DNA of 64,000 nt, taken from assembly GCF_030815085.1 (NCBI RefSeq), contig NZ_JAUSWG010000003.1; one strand, 5' to 3'. A program made the position numbers and the translations under genes. The notes beneath the pieces are model-generated. The model saw nothing but the letters and a program-made list of their open reading frames with translations. It did no database searches and was not told the origin of the DNA. Below, in pieces: positions 8,296 to 15,753 of this stretch (positions within the stretch are counted from its first letter, which is position 1; each line of letters begins with the position of its first letter). The DNA comes from Paraclostridium ghonii. Its GTDB lineage: Bacteria > Bacillota > Clostridia > Peptostreptococcales > Peptostreptococcaceae.

Positions 8296-8331
8296 ATAAT
8301 TATAGATAGTTATAGAATGGCAGGATTTAGG

Positions 8332-8522
8332 ATGATACTATATCATGGAAGTGATAAAATTATAAAGTCTCTTGAATATAGTATATAGATTTTAACATTT
8401 ATGGTATTGATTTAGAAAAAATATTAACGGACGAAATAATACTAAAATTATATGAATTTTGGGATATTTATCATACACAAGATAGTAAATATGTTTATGA
8501 GGATATTTTTTTAAGTAATTAA
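8332..8522 (+). pseudogene. Remnant of a DUF3990/DUF3791 cassette
   Basis: A frame starting MILYHGSDKIIK at 8332, the usual N-terminus of DUF3990 proteins, stops after 18 residues (TAG, 8386-8388). A second frame from 8388 to 8522 reads YEFWDIYHTQDSKYVYEDI near its end, which resembles the C-terminal FYDxLHT-DKYIVNDI pattern of DUF3791 proteins. The two families are often neighbours, so this looks like a deletion that joined the start of one to the end of the other. Recognition is from memory of family patterns, without alignment. Confidence 0.5.
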
Positions 8523-8587
8523 TTTAGAAATTTTAGTATATTAAATTTATAGATTTAATATGAAGTTTAAATATAGTTTTAATTAAT

Positions 8588-8618
8588 ATAGCTCCTGGAT
8601 CAACTGGGAGCTATTTTT
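8588..8618 (+). terminator. Terminator
   Basis: Stem ATAGCTCC/GGAGCTAT (8588-8595 and 8607-8614) followed by TTTTT. It lies after the cassette remnant. The remaining 8619-8774 shows no gene. Confidence 0.75.
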
Positions 8619-8774
8619 ATAATCTCAATTACGTAAATAGGTGATGATGTTGCTTCTTAGAAAAAATGTAGTTTTAAAACGATAAATTCTTAAATAGAGA
8701 ATATAAAAAATCAATATATGTAATTGTAAACTATACTTAGTAAACTAATAATTTAATAATGAGGAGTATTTATA

Positions 8775-9110
8775 ATGGAAAAATATTTAGGGAAAAAGGT
8801 TGATGTAATTATTGATAGAAAATTAGGATCTATCCATCCAACACATAACTTTATATATAGCTTGAATTACGGATATATACCTAATACTGTTTCTGGAGAT
8901 GGTGAAGAAATTGATGTATATATTATAGGAGAATTTGAACCACTTGAAAGATACAGTGGCTATGTTTTAGCTATAATAGAAAGAGAGGACGATATAGAGG
9001 ATAAATTAGTTGTATGTAAAGAGTTAAATAAATATAATAAAGAGCAAATTGAAGTATTAGTGGAGTTTCAGGAAAAATTTTTTAAATCAACAGTTAAAAT
9101 GAAGAAATAA
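8775..9110 (+). CDS. Inorganic pyrophosphatase-like protein, short form
   Basis: A 111-residue protein with the heart of the soluble family I pyrophosphatase fold: YSLNYGYIPNTVSGDGEEIDVYIIG (about residues 27-51). The NYGYIPNT segment and the downstream acidic loop match the family, but the signature D-x-D-P-x-D reads DGEEID, so one metal-binding Asp is Glu. It is also much shorter than the usual 165-220 residues. It may act on a different phosphate ester or anhydride, or have lost activity. AGGAG precedes the start, and it is followed after 26 bp by the methyltransferase start. Confidence 0.7.
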   Translation: MEKYLGKKVDVIIDRKLGSIHPTHNFIYSLNYGYIPNTVSGDGEEIDVYIIGEFEPLERYSGYVLAIIEREDDIEDKLVVCKELNKYNKEQIEVLVEFQEKFFKSTVKMKK

Positions 9111-9136
9111 TTCTAACAAAGGGGGGAATGAATATA

Positions 9137-9907
9137 ATGGATATAAGAAAACACAATGAAATTGCTTGGAATAATGAAGTTAAAATAGGGAATAAATGGA
9201 CAATACCAGTAAGCTCTACAGATGTAGAAATAGCTAAGAAGGGAAAATATACAATACTATTAACTCCAACAAAGCCTGTTCCTAATGATTGGATAGGAGA
9301 TGTAACAGGAAAAAATTTATTATGTCTTGCATCTGGAGGAGGTCAACAAGGTCCTATATTTTCAGCACTTGGAGCTAATGTAACAGTTTTTGACAATAGC
9401 AAAGAGCAATTATTAAAAGATGATATAGTAGCTAATCGAGATAACTTAAATATAAAGCTTGAACAAGGAGATATGAGGGATTTATCACGATTTGATAATG
9501 AAACTTTTGATTTTATATTTCATCCAGTTTCTAACTGTTTTATTGATAATGTAGAAAAGGTATGGTCAGAATGTTATAGAGTATTAAAACCAGGTGGAGT
9601 ATTAATATCAGGATTTGGAAATCCTGTTTCTTATATATTTGATTTATATGAATGGGAAAAACATAATAAATTAATTGTAAGAAACAGTATACCATATTCT
9701 GATATAGAACAACTTCCAAAGGAGCAGTTGGAAGAAAGAATACAAACTAAAGATACATTAGAATTTGGTCATTCACTACAAAGTCAAATTGGAGGGCAAA
9801 TAGATGCTGGTTTTGTAATTAGTGGTTTTTATGAAGATAAGTTAGGAAATGGATTATTAGATAATTATATAGATACATTTATTGCAACTAAAGCAATAAA
9901 ATTATAA
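9137..9907 (+). CDS. Class I SAM-dependent methyltransferase
   Basis: A Rossmann-fold methyltransferase of about 256 residues. Motif I is LLCLASGGGQQGPIFSALGA, followed by an acidic VTVFDNS strand end, EQGDMRDL and the motif FDFIFHPVSNCF; a YRVLKPGGVLISG segment forms the late strand. The substrate is unknown; the family includes methylators of small molecules. The start at 9137 is preferred over an ATG at 9128, because the ribosome site (GGGGGG, ending 9126) is only 1 bp from the first ATG but about 10 bp from the second. No partner gene suggests a pathway. Confidence 0.85.
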   Translation: MDIRKHNEIAWNNEVKIGNKWTIPVSSTDVEIAKKGKYTILLTPTKPVPNDWIGDVTGKNLLCLASGGGQQGPIFSALGANVTVFDNSKEQLLKDDIVANRDNLNIKLEQGDMRDLSRFDNETFDFIFHPVSNCFIDNVEKVWSECYRVLKPGGVLISGFGNPVSYIFDLYEWEKHNKLIVRNSIPYSDIEQLPKEQLEERIQTKDTLEFGHSLQSQIGGQIDAGFVISGFYEDKLGNGLLDNYIDTFIATKAIKL

Positions 9908-10395
9908 TTGAACGTAAAAGGATGTGTAATGTTTTGTTTGATTAATACATTCTTTTGCCTCTAAAAAGGTATTAAAAGAAGAAGCTAATTAGCTATTTTC
10001 TTGGGAAAAACCGAAGTTGACGGAAGATTTATGTTTTATAAATGGTTATAGTGATTGTATAAGTGTTTATTAAAGCGCTGATTTTCTGTTTAAATTAAAG
10101 TTTGGGAGAAATGAAAAGGAAATTTAAGAAATTAATCACATTCTATTAGATAGTTGTTACCGTACTCATATAAAAGAAGGAGAAGTCTTTTATTCTGCAC
10201 TTATAAAAAATTTATCTGATATAAAAAATAGACTGAGAATTATTTAGTGTACTTATAACTATTGGCTGTAAATATGTTTATGAAAATATAAACTATCTAC
10301 AGTTTTTTTATTACATAATATTAAATTTTCGTAGTAACCTAAAAAATTAGATAGCATAAAATAATATAATTGAAAAATCTAATTGGAGGATAATT
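9908..10395 (+). other. Gap with possible decayed coding sequence
   Basis: No intact gene. Short protein-like frames occur: one near 9999-10068 ending in a TAA, and one near 10130-10245 that reads NHILLDSCYRTHIKEGEVFYSALIK in part. Both lack starts and are interrupted by stops. They may be pieces of one decayed gene; I could not assign a family. A terminator lies at 10266. Confidence 0.3.
10266..10309 (+). terminator. Terminator
   Basis: Two stacked stems, CTGTA/TACAG (10266-10270 and 10298-10302) and GTTTAT/ATAAAC (10276-10281 and 10288-10293), end in a run of seven T. Confidence 0.7.
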
Positions 10396-11103
10396 ATGAA
10401 TAATTTAACTGGAAAAGTTATGGTAGATTTTGCAAATGGAAATATAACTGGGGTGAATTCAAAAGATGATGTAACTTTAATAGGAATTTCACCATACAAA
10501 GGAAGTTCTTATGTAAATGATATAGAAATTGTGGTAAAACAAGAAAATGGCAAAACTACATCAATTAAGTTTCCATATAGTGGATACGATATGCAACTTT
10601 TTTTAGGAGATTTCACCGGGGATAATAAATCAGATATAATTGTAAGAGGTGGATTTGGAGGTTCTGGAGGTTTTGAAATTGGAGTTATATATAAATATGA
10701 AAATGAAAAGTTAATAGAAATTTTTAATCAAAATTCTTTTTATGAAAACAATAAGTGCCAAGCTGCTTATAAAGATAATTATAAACTAAACATCAATTGT
10801 GGAAAAAGCAAATATACAGTAAATTTAGCGTCAAGACCTAAGGAATATTTGGATTTAATATATACTTCAGATGGCAAGGTTAAACCTACATATGAGCCAT
10901 ATGTAGATGCACCAAGTGCAATACTTCCAACAAAACAAATATATAATAATTTTTATGAACTCATTATATTGCAAAGAGTAGTTGGGCTAGTAAATTCAGA
11001 TACAATAGCATCAATTCAAACTTTATTAAGTTTAGAAAATAGTAAAAATAATATAATATATAAAGGGTTATTATTCTTGCCAGGTGAAGATACCGAAAAT
11101 TAG
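10396..11103 (+). CDS. VCBS/FG-GAP-like protein of unknown function
   Basis: A 235-residue soluble protein without signal peptide or membrane segment. The segment MQLFLGDFTGDNKSDIIVRGGFGGSGG (about 61-87) is a calcium-binding FG-GAP/VCBS-like motif (DFTGDNKSD), as in many clostridial proteins annotated as hypothetical or spore-coat related. The remainder is beta-rich, ending in a helical stretch (about 175-225). It is monocistronic, with AGGATAA before the start and a strong terminator after. A role on the spore or cell surface is only a guess. Confidence 0.6.
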   Translation: MNNLTGKVMVDFANGNITGVNSKDDVTLIGISPYKGSSYVNDIEIVVKQENGKTTSIKFPYSGYDMQLFLGDFTGDNKSDIIVRGGFGGSGGFEIGVIYKYENEKLIEIFNQNSFYENNKCQAAYKDNYKLNINCGKSKYTVNLASRPKEYLDLIYTSDGKVKPTYEPYVDAPSAILPTKQIYNNFYELIILQRVVGLVNSDTIASIQTLLSLENSKNNIIYKGLLFLPGEDTEN

Positions 11104-11106
11104 AAA

Positions 11107-11156
11107 TATAAAACTATATCTACTATAATAAAGATTCTAGTAGATATAGTTTTATA
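11107..11156. terminator. Long terminator hairpin
   Basis: A perfect 19-bp inverted repeat (11107-11125 and 11138-11156) with a 12-nt loop directly after the stop codon, followed by TTTT. Confidence 0.8.
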
Positions 11157-11175
11157 TTTTCGTACTGTTTTTTAT

Positions 11176-11193
11176 TATATTGTTTACAATATA
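11176..11193. promoter_or_regulatory. Candidate operator upstream of the marR gene
   Basis: TATATTGT-TT-ACAATATA is an inverted repeat with 8-bp arms and a 2-nt centre, 65 bp before the marR start. It may be an autoregulatory site. It does not share sequence with the palindrome before the hsmA-like gene. Confidence 0.4.
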
Positions 11194-11257
11194 TAAATAA
11201 ATGTATTATATAAAGTATATAAGAAAAAACAATATAGGTATAAACATGGAGGTAAAT

Positions 11258-11677
11258 ATGAGTGATTCATTTAAAATATTAATGTTAATAAAAGAAATAT
11301 ATTCAAAGTCTATGTGCAAAATAGAATGGGGATTATCTGAAAGTGGATTAACACATCAACAAATAATGGTATTAAAACTTGTTGCGCATAACAAAGAAAT
11401 AAATATAAGTCAATTATGTAATAAAATGTATTTATCAAAAGGAACTGTGTCTGGAATTGTAAATAGGCTTGAACAAGCTGATTATATAAAAAAAGTAAAA
11501 TACGATAATGATAAAAGAAACACATATATACAATTTTCAACTAAAGGATTTGAGTTTGCAAAATATTTTAGAAAAAAATCAGAAGAAACTTTTGAAAATA
11601 TATTTGGAAATCTAAATGAAGAAGAAAAAGAGGAAATTATTAAATCGTTAAATTTATTAAAAAATAAATTGAAATAA
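11258..11677 (+). CDS. MarR-family transcriptional regulator
   Basis: A winged-helix regulator of 139 residues. The recognition region is INISQLCNKMYLSKGTVSGIVNRLEQADYIKKV, followed by the wing DNDKRNTYIQFSTKG with the conserved Asp-Lys-Arg, and a C-terminal dimerisation helix. I place the start at 11258 (MSDSFK), where GGAGG lies 5 bp upstream; longer upstream starts lack a ribosome site. The gene is followed by a promoter carrying a perfect palindrome and the HsmA-like membrane protein gene, the probable target. The ligand is unknown. Confidence 0.88.
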   Translation: MSDSFKILMLIKEIYSKSMCKIEWGLSESGLTHQQIMVLKLVAHNKEINISQLCNKMYLSKGTVSGIVNRLEQADYIKKVKYDNDKRNTYIQFSTKGFEFAKYFRKKSEETFENIFGNLNEEEKEEIIKSLNLLKNKLK

Positions 11678-11681
11678 TTGT

Positions 11682-11741
11682 TTGACAAAATATAAAAGGG
11701 GGTATAAGATAATTATAGTAAAATAGTTTGCATGCAAACTA
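11682..11741 (+). promoter_or_regulatory. Promoter with 18-bp perfect palindrome (MarR operator)
   Basis: TTGACA (11682-11687) is followed after 17 bp by TAAGAT (11705-11710). Just downstream, over the expected transcription start region, is TAGTTTGCATGCAAACTA (11724-11741), perfectly palindromic and shaped like MarR/OhrR operators with a TTGCATGCAA core. Binding here would block transcription of the following gene. Confidence 0.7.
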
Positions 11742-11757
11742 ATATGGAGGGATAATT

Positions 11758-12153
11758 ATGAGTTTTAAATTAATAGTAGCTATAATAGCTATAACATTAG
11801 CCTTAGTATTTTATACAATAGGTGTATTTAGTGAAAGAAAAGCTAAAGTTTTAAAGAAAAATCATGTAATAACATTTTATTTAGGATTGATTTTTGATAC
11901 AACAGGGACTTTGGTAATGAGCCAAATCGCTAAAACAGGAGTTAGTGGAATTTCACCAACTGCACAAATGATACACGGTATAACAGGAACTGTAGCAATA
12001 TTATTAATGTTATTCCATGCAGTATGGGCAACTTGGGTACTTTATAAAAATGACACTGAAAAACAAAGAGTATTCCATAAATTTAGTATATTTGTTTGGT
12101 ATGTATGGTTAATCCCATATGTAATAGGAGCAATAATAGGAATGTCCCATTAG
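11758..12153 (+). CDS. HsmA-like small membrane protein (TIGR03987 family)
   Basis: A 131-residue protein with four hydrophobic segments (about 4-22, 40-57, 75-97 and 106-127). Conserved-looking His residues occur in MIHGITG and MLFHAVWA, and Asp49 in FDTTG. This resembles the HsmA/TIGR03987 family of short four-helix membrane proteins, whose function is poorly known. Its regulation by the adjacent MarR regulator suggests an inducible role, perhaps in membrane stress or efflux. The ribosome site is GGAGGG. Confidence 0.7.
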   Translation: MSFKLIVAIIAITLALVFYTIGVFSERKAKVLKKNHVITFYLGLIFDTTGTLVMSQIAKTGVSGISPTAQMIHGITGTVAILLMLFHAVWATWVLYKNDTEKQRVFHKFSIFVWYVWLIPYVIGAIIGMSH

Positions 12154-12176
12154 TATTACAAATTTTAAATTTAAAA

Positions 12177-12213
12177 AAAAGTGATATCTCCAAATATTTG
12201 AGATATCACTTTT
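12177..12213. terminator. Bidirectional terminator
   Basis: A perfect 14-bp stem (AAAAGTGATATCTC, 12177-12190, with 12200-12213) serves the convergent hsmA-like and tetR genes. Confidence 0.85.
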
Positions 12214-12215
12214 GA

Positions 12216-12770
12216 TTAATACCAATTTGTAACTAGAAAGTCAGCTATATTTTCAAATGGTAAACTTTCAGCTTTTAGTAAACCTTGAATAACTAATCCA
12301 TCAACTATTGAAACTAGTAAAAATGAAAGAGCTTCAGCGTCTTTTGAACTTATTTTAATAATTTCTGATTTTAATGTATGTCTCCATTCTATATATTTTA
12401 ATTTAATCTGCTTTCTTAAAGTTTCATTTCCAGTAATAGCTTCGCAAACAACATACATATGTATTCTACCTTGATTTTCTATATCCGATATTTTTTCCAT
12501 TATTAAGTTTATAACTTGTTCTTTATGGTTGTTGCGATCCATGCCTTGAATACATTTAAGTATAGATTCAGTTATTGCATTTAAGTGAATATTAGCAATT
12601 TCAGATATCAAATCATCCTTTGATGAATAGTGATAATATAATGTACCTTTACTTATATTTACAGCTTTTGCTATATCAGATAAACTAGTATTTTTGATTC
12701 CGTTTTTTGTGATTAATTCTGTTGCAGACAATAGAATATTTTCTTTCATATTAGTATTATTTGATTTCAT
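12216..12770 (-). CDS. TetR-family transcriptional regulator
   Basis: The N-terminal DNA-binding domain is ILLSATELITKNGIKNTSLSDIAKAVNISKGTLYYHYSSKDDL, with the typical GTLYYHY recognition helix end. The remaining 130 residues form the helical ligand and dimer domain. I place the start at 12770 (MKSNN), preceded by AGAAAGG at 8 bp; a longer start at 12800 lacks a ribosome site. The gene diverges from degV, with a near-ideal promoter of its own and a G+C-rich palindrome at the degV promoter, so degV is the likely target. Confidence 0.9.
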   Translation of the reverse strand: MKSNNTNMKENILLSATELITKNGIKNTSLSDIAKAVNISKGTLYYHYSSKDDLISEIANIHLNAITESILKCIQGMDRNNHKEQVINLIMEKISDIENQGRIHMYVVCEAITGNETLRKQIKLKYIEWRHTLKSEIIKISSKDAEALSFLLVSIVDGLVIQGLLKAESLPFENIADFLVTNWY

Positions 12771-12812
12771 AAGGTCAACCTTTCTACAATTAACTACCAT
12801 TTTAATAAAATA

Positions 12813-12841
12813 ATTATAATCTTATAAATTTTTATTGTCAA
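12813..12841 (-). promoter_or_regulatory. Consensus sigma-A promoter of tetR
   Basis: On the minus strand TTGACA (12841-12836) and TATAAT (12818-12813) are separated by 17 bp, matching the consensus at all 12 positions, 42 bp before the tetR start. Confidence 0.85.
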
Positions 12842-12890
12842 CAAAGTAACATGCAGTAAGAATATGTTAAAAATAAGATTTTTTTTATGA

Positions 12891-12952
12891 TTGACTTTAA
12901 TAAAAATCAAATGTACAATTAAATAAAATATGTATCGGTCGACCGACCGACC
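12891..12952 (+). promoter_or_regulatory. degV promoter with TetR operator
   Basis: TTGACT (12891-12896), 17 bp, TACAAT (12914-12919). Beginning about 15 bp downstream is TCGGTCGACCGA (12935-12946), a perfect palindrome extended by another CGACC to 12952. CGGTC/GACCG arrays are typical TetR operators, and such a G+C-rich block is exceptional in this sequence. Its place just after the start site fits repression. Confidence 0.75.
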
Positions 12953-12975
12953 AAATGAATTAAGGAGATATAATA

Positions 12976-13815
12976 ATGAAAAAAATCAAGATAATAACAG
13001 ATAGTTCTTGTGATTTAAATATAGAGTTAATACAAAAATATGATATAGGAATAGTAAATCTTAATGTATCATTTGGAGATGAAACCTATGCTGATGGAGA
13101 AATGGACAACAATACTTTTTACAATAGAATGGCAAGCTCAAAAGAACTTCCTAAGACATCGTGCCCATCTCCTGAAAAATTTGCAGATATGTATAATTGT
13201 GAAGAAGATGAAGTTTTAGTTTTAACTTTATCATCAAAATTATCTGCTACATATTCAACAGCAGTGCTTGCTAAGAATATGTTTGAAGAAGAAAATTCTG
13301 AAAAGAGAATTGAGGTAATTGATACAGCAAATGGATCTGTAGGTCAAGGACTTTTAGTTATAAAAGCAGCGCAATTAGCAAAAGAAGGAAAAAGTTTAGA
13401 AGAAATAGTAAATATTATAGAAGATTTAAAAGAAAAAGTTGTTTTTTATGGTTCCCTAGAAACATTAGAAAATGCAATAAAGGGTGGTAGAGTTAATCCA
13501 CTAGCTGGAAAACTTATAAATGCACTAAACTTCAAAGTTATAATCCAGGTTGTTGATGGAATTGTAAAGCCTGTTGACAAAGCCAGAGGAGATAGTAATT
13601 CAGTTAAAAAAGTTATAGAAAATATATATATAAACATGGATGATGAAAAAAAATATAATCTAGCAATAGGGCATTCTAACTGTGAAGATAAAGCTTTAAA
13701 GGTTAAAGAAATTATGTCAAAAGAGTATGATTTTGAAGATATAACAATAAGTTCAGTTGGATCTGTAATGGGTACGTATACTTCAAAAGGTGCAATTTTA
13801 ATAAGTATTTTATAA
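12976..13815 (+). CDS. DegV-family fatty acid-binding protein
   Basis: A 279-residue DegV protein; family members bind a fatty acid between two domains and supply it to fatty acid kinase FakA for phospholipid synthesis. Visible motifs are the N-terminal KIITDSSCDL, the KTSCPSPEKF segment around the ligand headgroup site, the LSSKLSATYSTA loop, GGRVNPLAGKL and the late SVGSVMGTYTSKGAI. It is monocistronic between its TetR-type operator and a terminator. Control by a TetR regulator with hydrophobic ligand pocket would make sense for a lipid-handling protein. Confidence 0.93.
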   Translation: MKKIKIITDSSCDLNIELIQKYDIGIVNLNVSFGDETYADGEMDNNTFYNRMASSKELPKTSCPSPEKFADMYNCEEDEVLVLTLSSKLSATYSTAVLAKNMFEEENSEKRIEVIDTANGSVGQGLLVIKAAQLAKEGKSLEEIVNIIEDLKEKVVFYGSLETLENAIKGGRVNPLAGKLINALNFKVIIQVVDGIVKPVDKARGDSNSVKKVIENIYINMDDEKKYNLAIGHSNCEDKALKVKEIMSKEYDFEDITISSVGSVMGTYTSKGAILISIL

Positions 13816-13842
13816 ACTGTCTAATTAATTAGGCAGTTTTTT
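13815..13842 (+). terminator. Terminator of degV
   Basis: Stem AACTGTCTA/TAGGCAGTT (one G-U pair) starts at the last base of the degV stop codon and is followed by TTTTTG. Confidence 0.85.
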
Positions 13843-13934
13843 GTTTTTGATTAAAAACAGTGCATAAAAAATAACAATAAATCAAATGACTAAATAAAAT
13901 TTATTATTAAATCTAAAAAAATGTAAAATGCTGG

Positions 13935-13986
13935 TTGAAAAAAATAATTAAGAGTATTATAATCTAATTAAGCAATTACTTAATTA
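13935..13986 (+). promoter_or_regulatory. Promoter and operator of the arsR-nifX-like operon
   Basis: TTGAAA (13935-13940), 17 bp, TATAAT (13958-13963). Directly after the -10 lies TAATTAAG-6 bp-CTTAATTA (13965-13986), a perfect inverted repeat over the start site, as in autoregulated ArsR operons. Confidence 0.7.
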
Positions 13987-13998
13987 AAAGAGGTCTAT

Positions 13999-14364
13999 AT
14001 GAAAAAAGTAGCCAAAATATTTAAAGCGTTAAGTGACGAAACAAGACTCAAAGTTTTGTTGTTGGTTTCAAAAAGAGATATATGTCAAAAGGGTATATCT
14101 AAATATTTAGGAATAACTGATTCATCAGTTTCTCAACATATAAAAATTTTAAAAGAAGCTGAAATAATAACTGGATATAAAGAAGGATATTATGTTTTTT
14201 ACCATATAAATGAAAATGCATTTGAAGAATGTATATTTTTCTTTAATTCAATCGGAAGTATAACTAATAATTTATTAGATACTTCAAATATTAAATTAGA
14301 TAGCAATGATTGTAGTAAAAATTGTAAGTCTATAAGAAAATGCTGCAAAAGAAGGGAGATTTAA
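13999..14364 (+). CDS. ArsR-family transcriptional regulator
   Basis: A 121-residue winged-helix protein starting KIFKALSDETRLKVLLLV, the standard ArsR N-terminus, with recognition helix SSVSQHIKILKEAEII and wing KEGYYVFYHIN. The C-terminus carries a Cys-rich tail (CSKNCKSIRKCC) that could bind a metal or a cluster. It is 2 bp upstream of, and surely co-transcribed with, a NifX-like gene. The signal sensed is unknown. Confidence 0.88.
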   Translation: MKKVAKIFKALSDETRLKVLLLVSKRDICQKGISKYLGITDSSVSQHIKILKEAEIITGYKEGYYVFYHINENAFEECIFFFNSIGSITNNLLDTSNIKLDSNDCSKNCKSIRKCCKRREI

Positions 14365-14366
14365 AA

Positions 14367-14738
14367 ATGAAAGTATGTATGCCAGTAGGATTAAATGAAG
14401 GGTTAAAAAGTAAACCATTTGGACATTTTGGATCAGCTCCTATGTTTTTAGTTTATGATTTAGAAAATGAAAAATTATCAGAAATAAGTAACGGGGACTT
14501 AGGACATGAACATGGGAAATGCCAACCTATAAAAGCATTATCAGGAAATGTTGTAGATATTGTAATAGTAGGCGGAATAGGTCAAGGAGCTATAGTGAAA
14601 TTAAACTCAATGGGAATAAAAGTTTTCAAAGCTCAACCAGATACTCTTGAAGAAAATTTAAATTTATTCAAAGAAAATAAATTAAATGAGTTTCCAAGTA
14701 ACCACACATGCTCTGGTGATGGCTGTAGTCACCACTAA
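14367..14738 (+). CDS. NifX/NifB-type iron-molybdenum cofactor-binding domain protein
   Basis: A 123-residue protein of the dinitrogenase iron-molybdenum cofactor family: N-terminal MKVCMPV, FGHFGSAPMFLVYD, VDIVIVGGIGQGAIVKLNSMGIKVF. Stand-alone members in anaerobes are small cluster-binding proteins unrelated to nitrogen fixation as such. The C-terminus ends CSGDGCSHH, a further Cys/His metal-binding tail. The start at 14367 (GGGAG 8 bp upstream) is preferred to an upstream ATG inside arsR. Pairing with an ArsR regulator carrying its own Cys-rich tail suggests a metal or cluster circuit. Confidence 0.85.
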   Translation: MKVCMPVGLNEGLKSKPFGHFGSAPMFLVYDLENEKLSEISNGDLGHEHGKCQPIKALSGNVVDIVIVGGIGQGAIVKLNSMGIKVFKAQPDTLEENLNLFKENKLNEFPSNHTCSGDGCSHH

Positions 14739-14755
14739 AATTTAATAATAAACTT

Positions 14756-14777
14756 AAAAGGCCTATATAGGTCTTTT
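14756..14777 (+). terminator. Terminator of the arsR operon
   Basis: Arms AAAAGGCCTAT and ATAGGTCTTTT pair with one wobble; the T run is within the right arm. Confidence 0.65.
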
Positions 14778-15034
14778 ATTAGTTTTTGATAAAACTAATA
14801 AAAATAAAAGATAGAAATGCATTAAATAGCGTTAATTAAATTAATTATGTATGATATATTACAATGAATATCAGGGTAAAATAAGCATATTAAAGAACTA
14901 AATAAAATATATTGATTGATTGTGATGAAATTATATTTATAAAATATGGAATTATTTATATTAAATGGATATTATTGTTTAGTAAATTAACTTTAAAGGT
15001 AAAAATAGTAATAATTAAATATGGAGGTGTTCTT

Positions 15035-15643
15035 ATGTTTACAAGAGCAGAGTTAAAAAGCAGTGCTAAAGATCAACTTAAAGGAAACTGGTTATTATCA
15101 ATATTAGTATTTGCTTGTTATTCAGTAATACTTCAATTAGTTAATGTAAAATTAACTAGCTTTACAGGAAGGGCTATGGTGGGATTTAGTTTAAATATAA
15201 TTGGTCTTTTAGTTTATGGATCTCTTCAAGTAGGTATTAGTAGATTTTCACTTAAATTGGCACATAAAGATCCAACTGCAAAATTTACTGATTTATTTTC
15301 AGGGTTAGATGTATTTATAAAGGCATTAGTAATGAATTTTATAATATGGATATGTATAGCTATAGGAACTATACTATTTATTATACCAGGAATTATAGTA
15401 GGAATTATGCTTTCGCAAGCTAATTATATATTAGCAGAAAATCCTGAAAAATCTGCTATAGAGTGTATAAAAGAAAGTTCTAGAATGATGAAAGGACATA
15501 AGTTTAATTACTTTGTTTTAGGACTAAGCTTTATAGGATGGCTTATACTGTGTATAATATCATTTGGTATAGGATTTTTATGGCTTGTTCCATACTTAGA
15601 AGTAACATTAGCTAATTTTTATTTAAAAGTAAAAGAAGCATAA
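15035..15643 (+). CDS. DUF975 family membrane protein
   Basis: A 202-residue integral membrane protein. It begins MFTRAELKSSAKDQLKGNW, the hallmark opening of DUF975 proteins, followed by about five hydrophobic segments and the conserved IPGIIVGIMLSQANYILAENPEKSAIECIKESSRMMKGHK region, where a glycine-rich helix precedes an amphipathic loop. Function is unknown; members are common in Firmicutes. The start at 15035 has GGAGGT 7 bp upstream, while longer upstream starts have no ribosome site. Confidence 0.85.
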   Translation: MFTRAELKSSAKDQLKGNWLLSILVFACYSVILQLVNVKLTSFTGRAMVGFSLNIIGLLVYGSLQVGISRFSLKLAHKDPTAKFTDLFSGLDVFIKALVMNFIIWICIAIGTILFIIPGIIVGIMLSQANYILAENPEKSAIECIKESSRMMKGHKFNYFVLGLSFIGWLILCIISFGIGFLWLVPYLEVTLANFYLKVKEA

Positions 15644-15655
15644 TAAAATTTATAT

Positions 15656-15688
15656 AAAACTAGACTATATTCAATATAGTCTAGTTTT
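15656..15688. terminator. Terminator after the DUF975 gene
   Basis: Perfect 14-bp stem (15656-15669 and 15675-15688) with loop TTCAA, ending in TTTT. Confidence 0.85.
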
Positions 15689-15753
15689 ATATTGTAATAA
15701 TTAAAAATAAATGATATATTTTAAGTAAAAACTAAAATAAAAGAGGAATTTGT

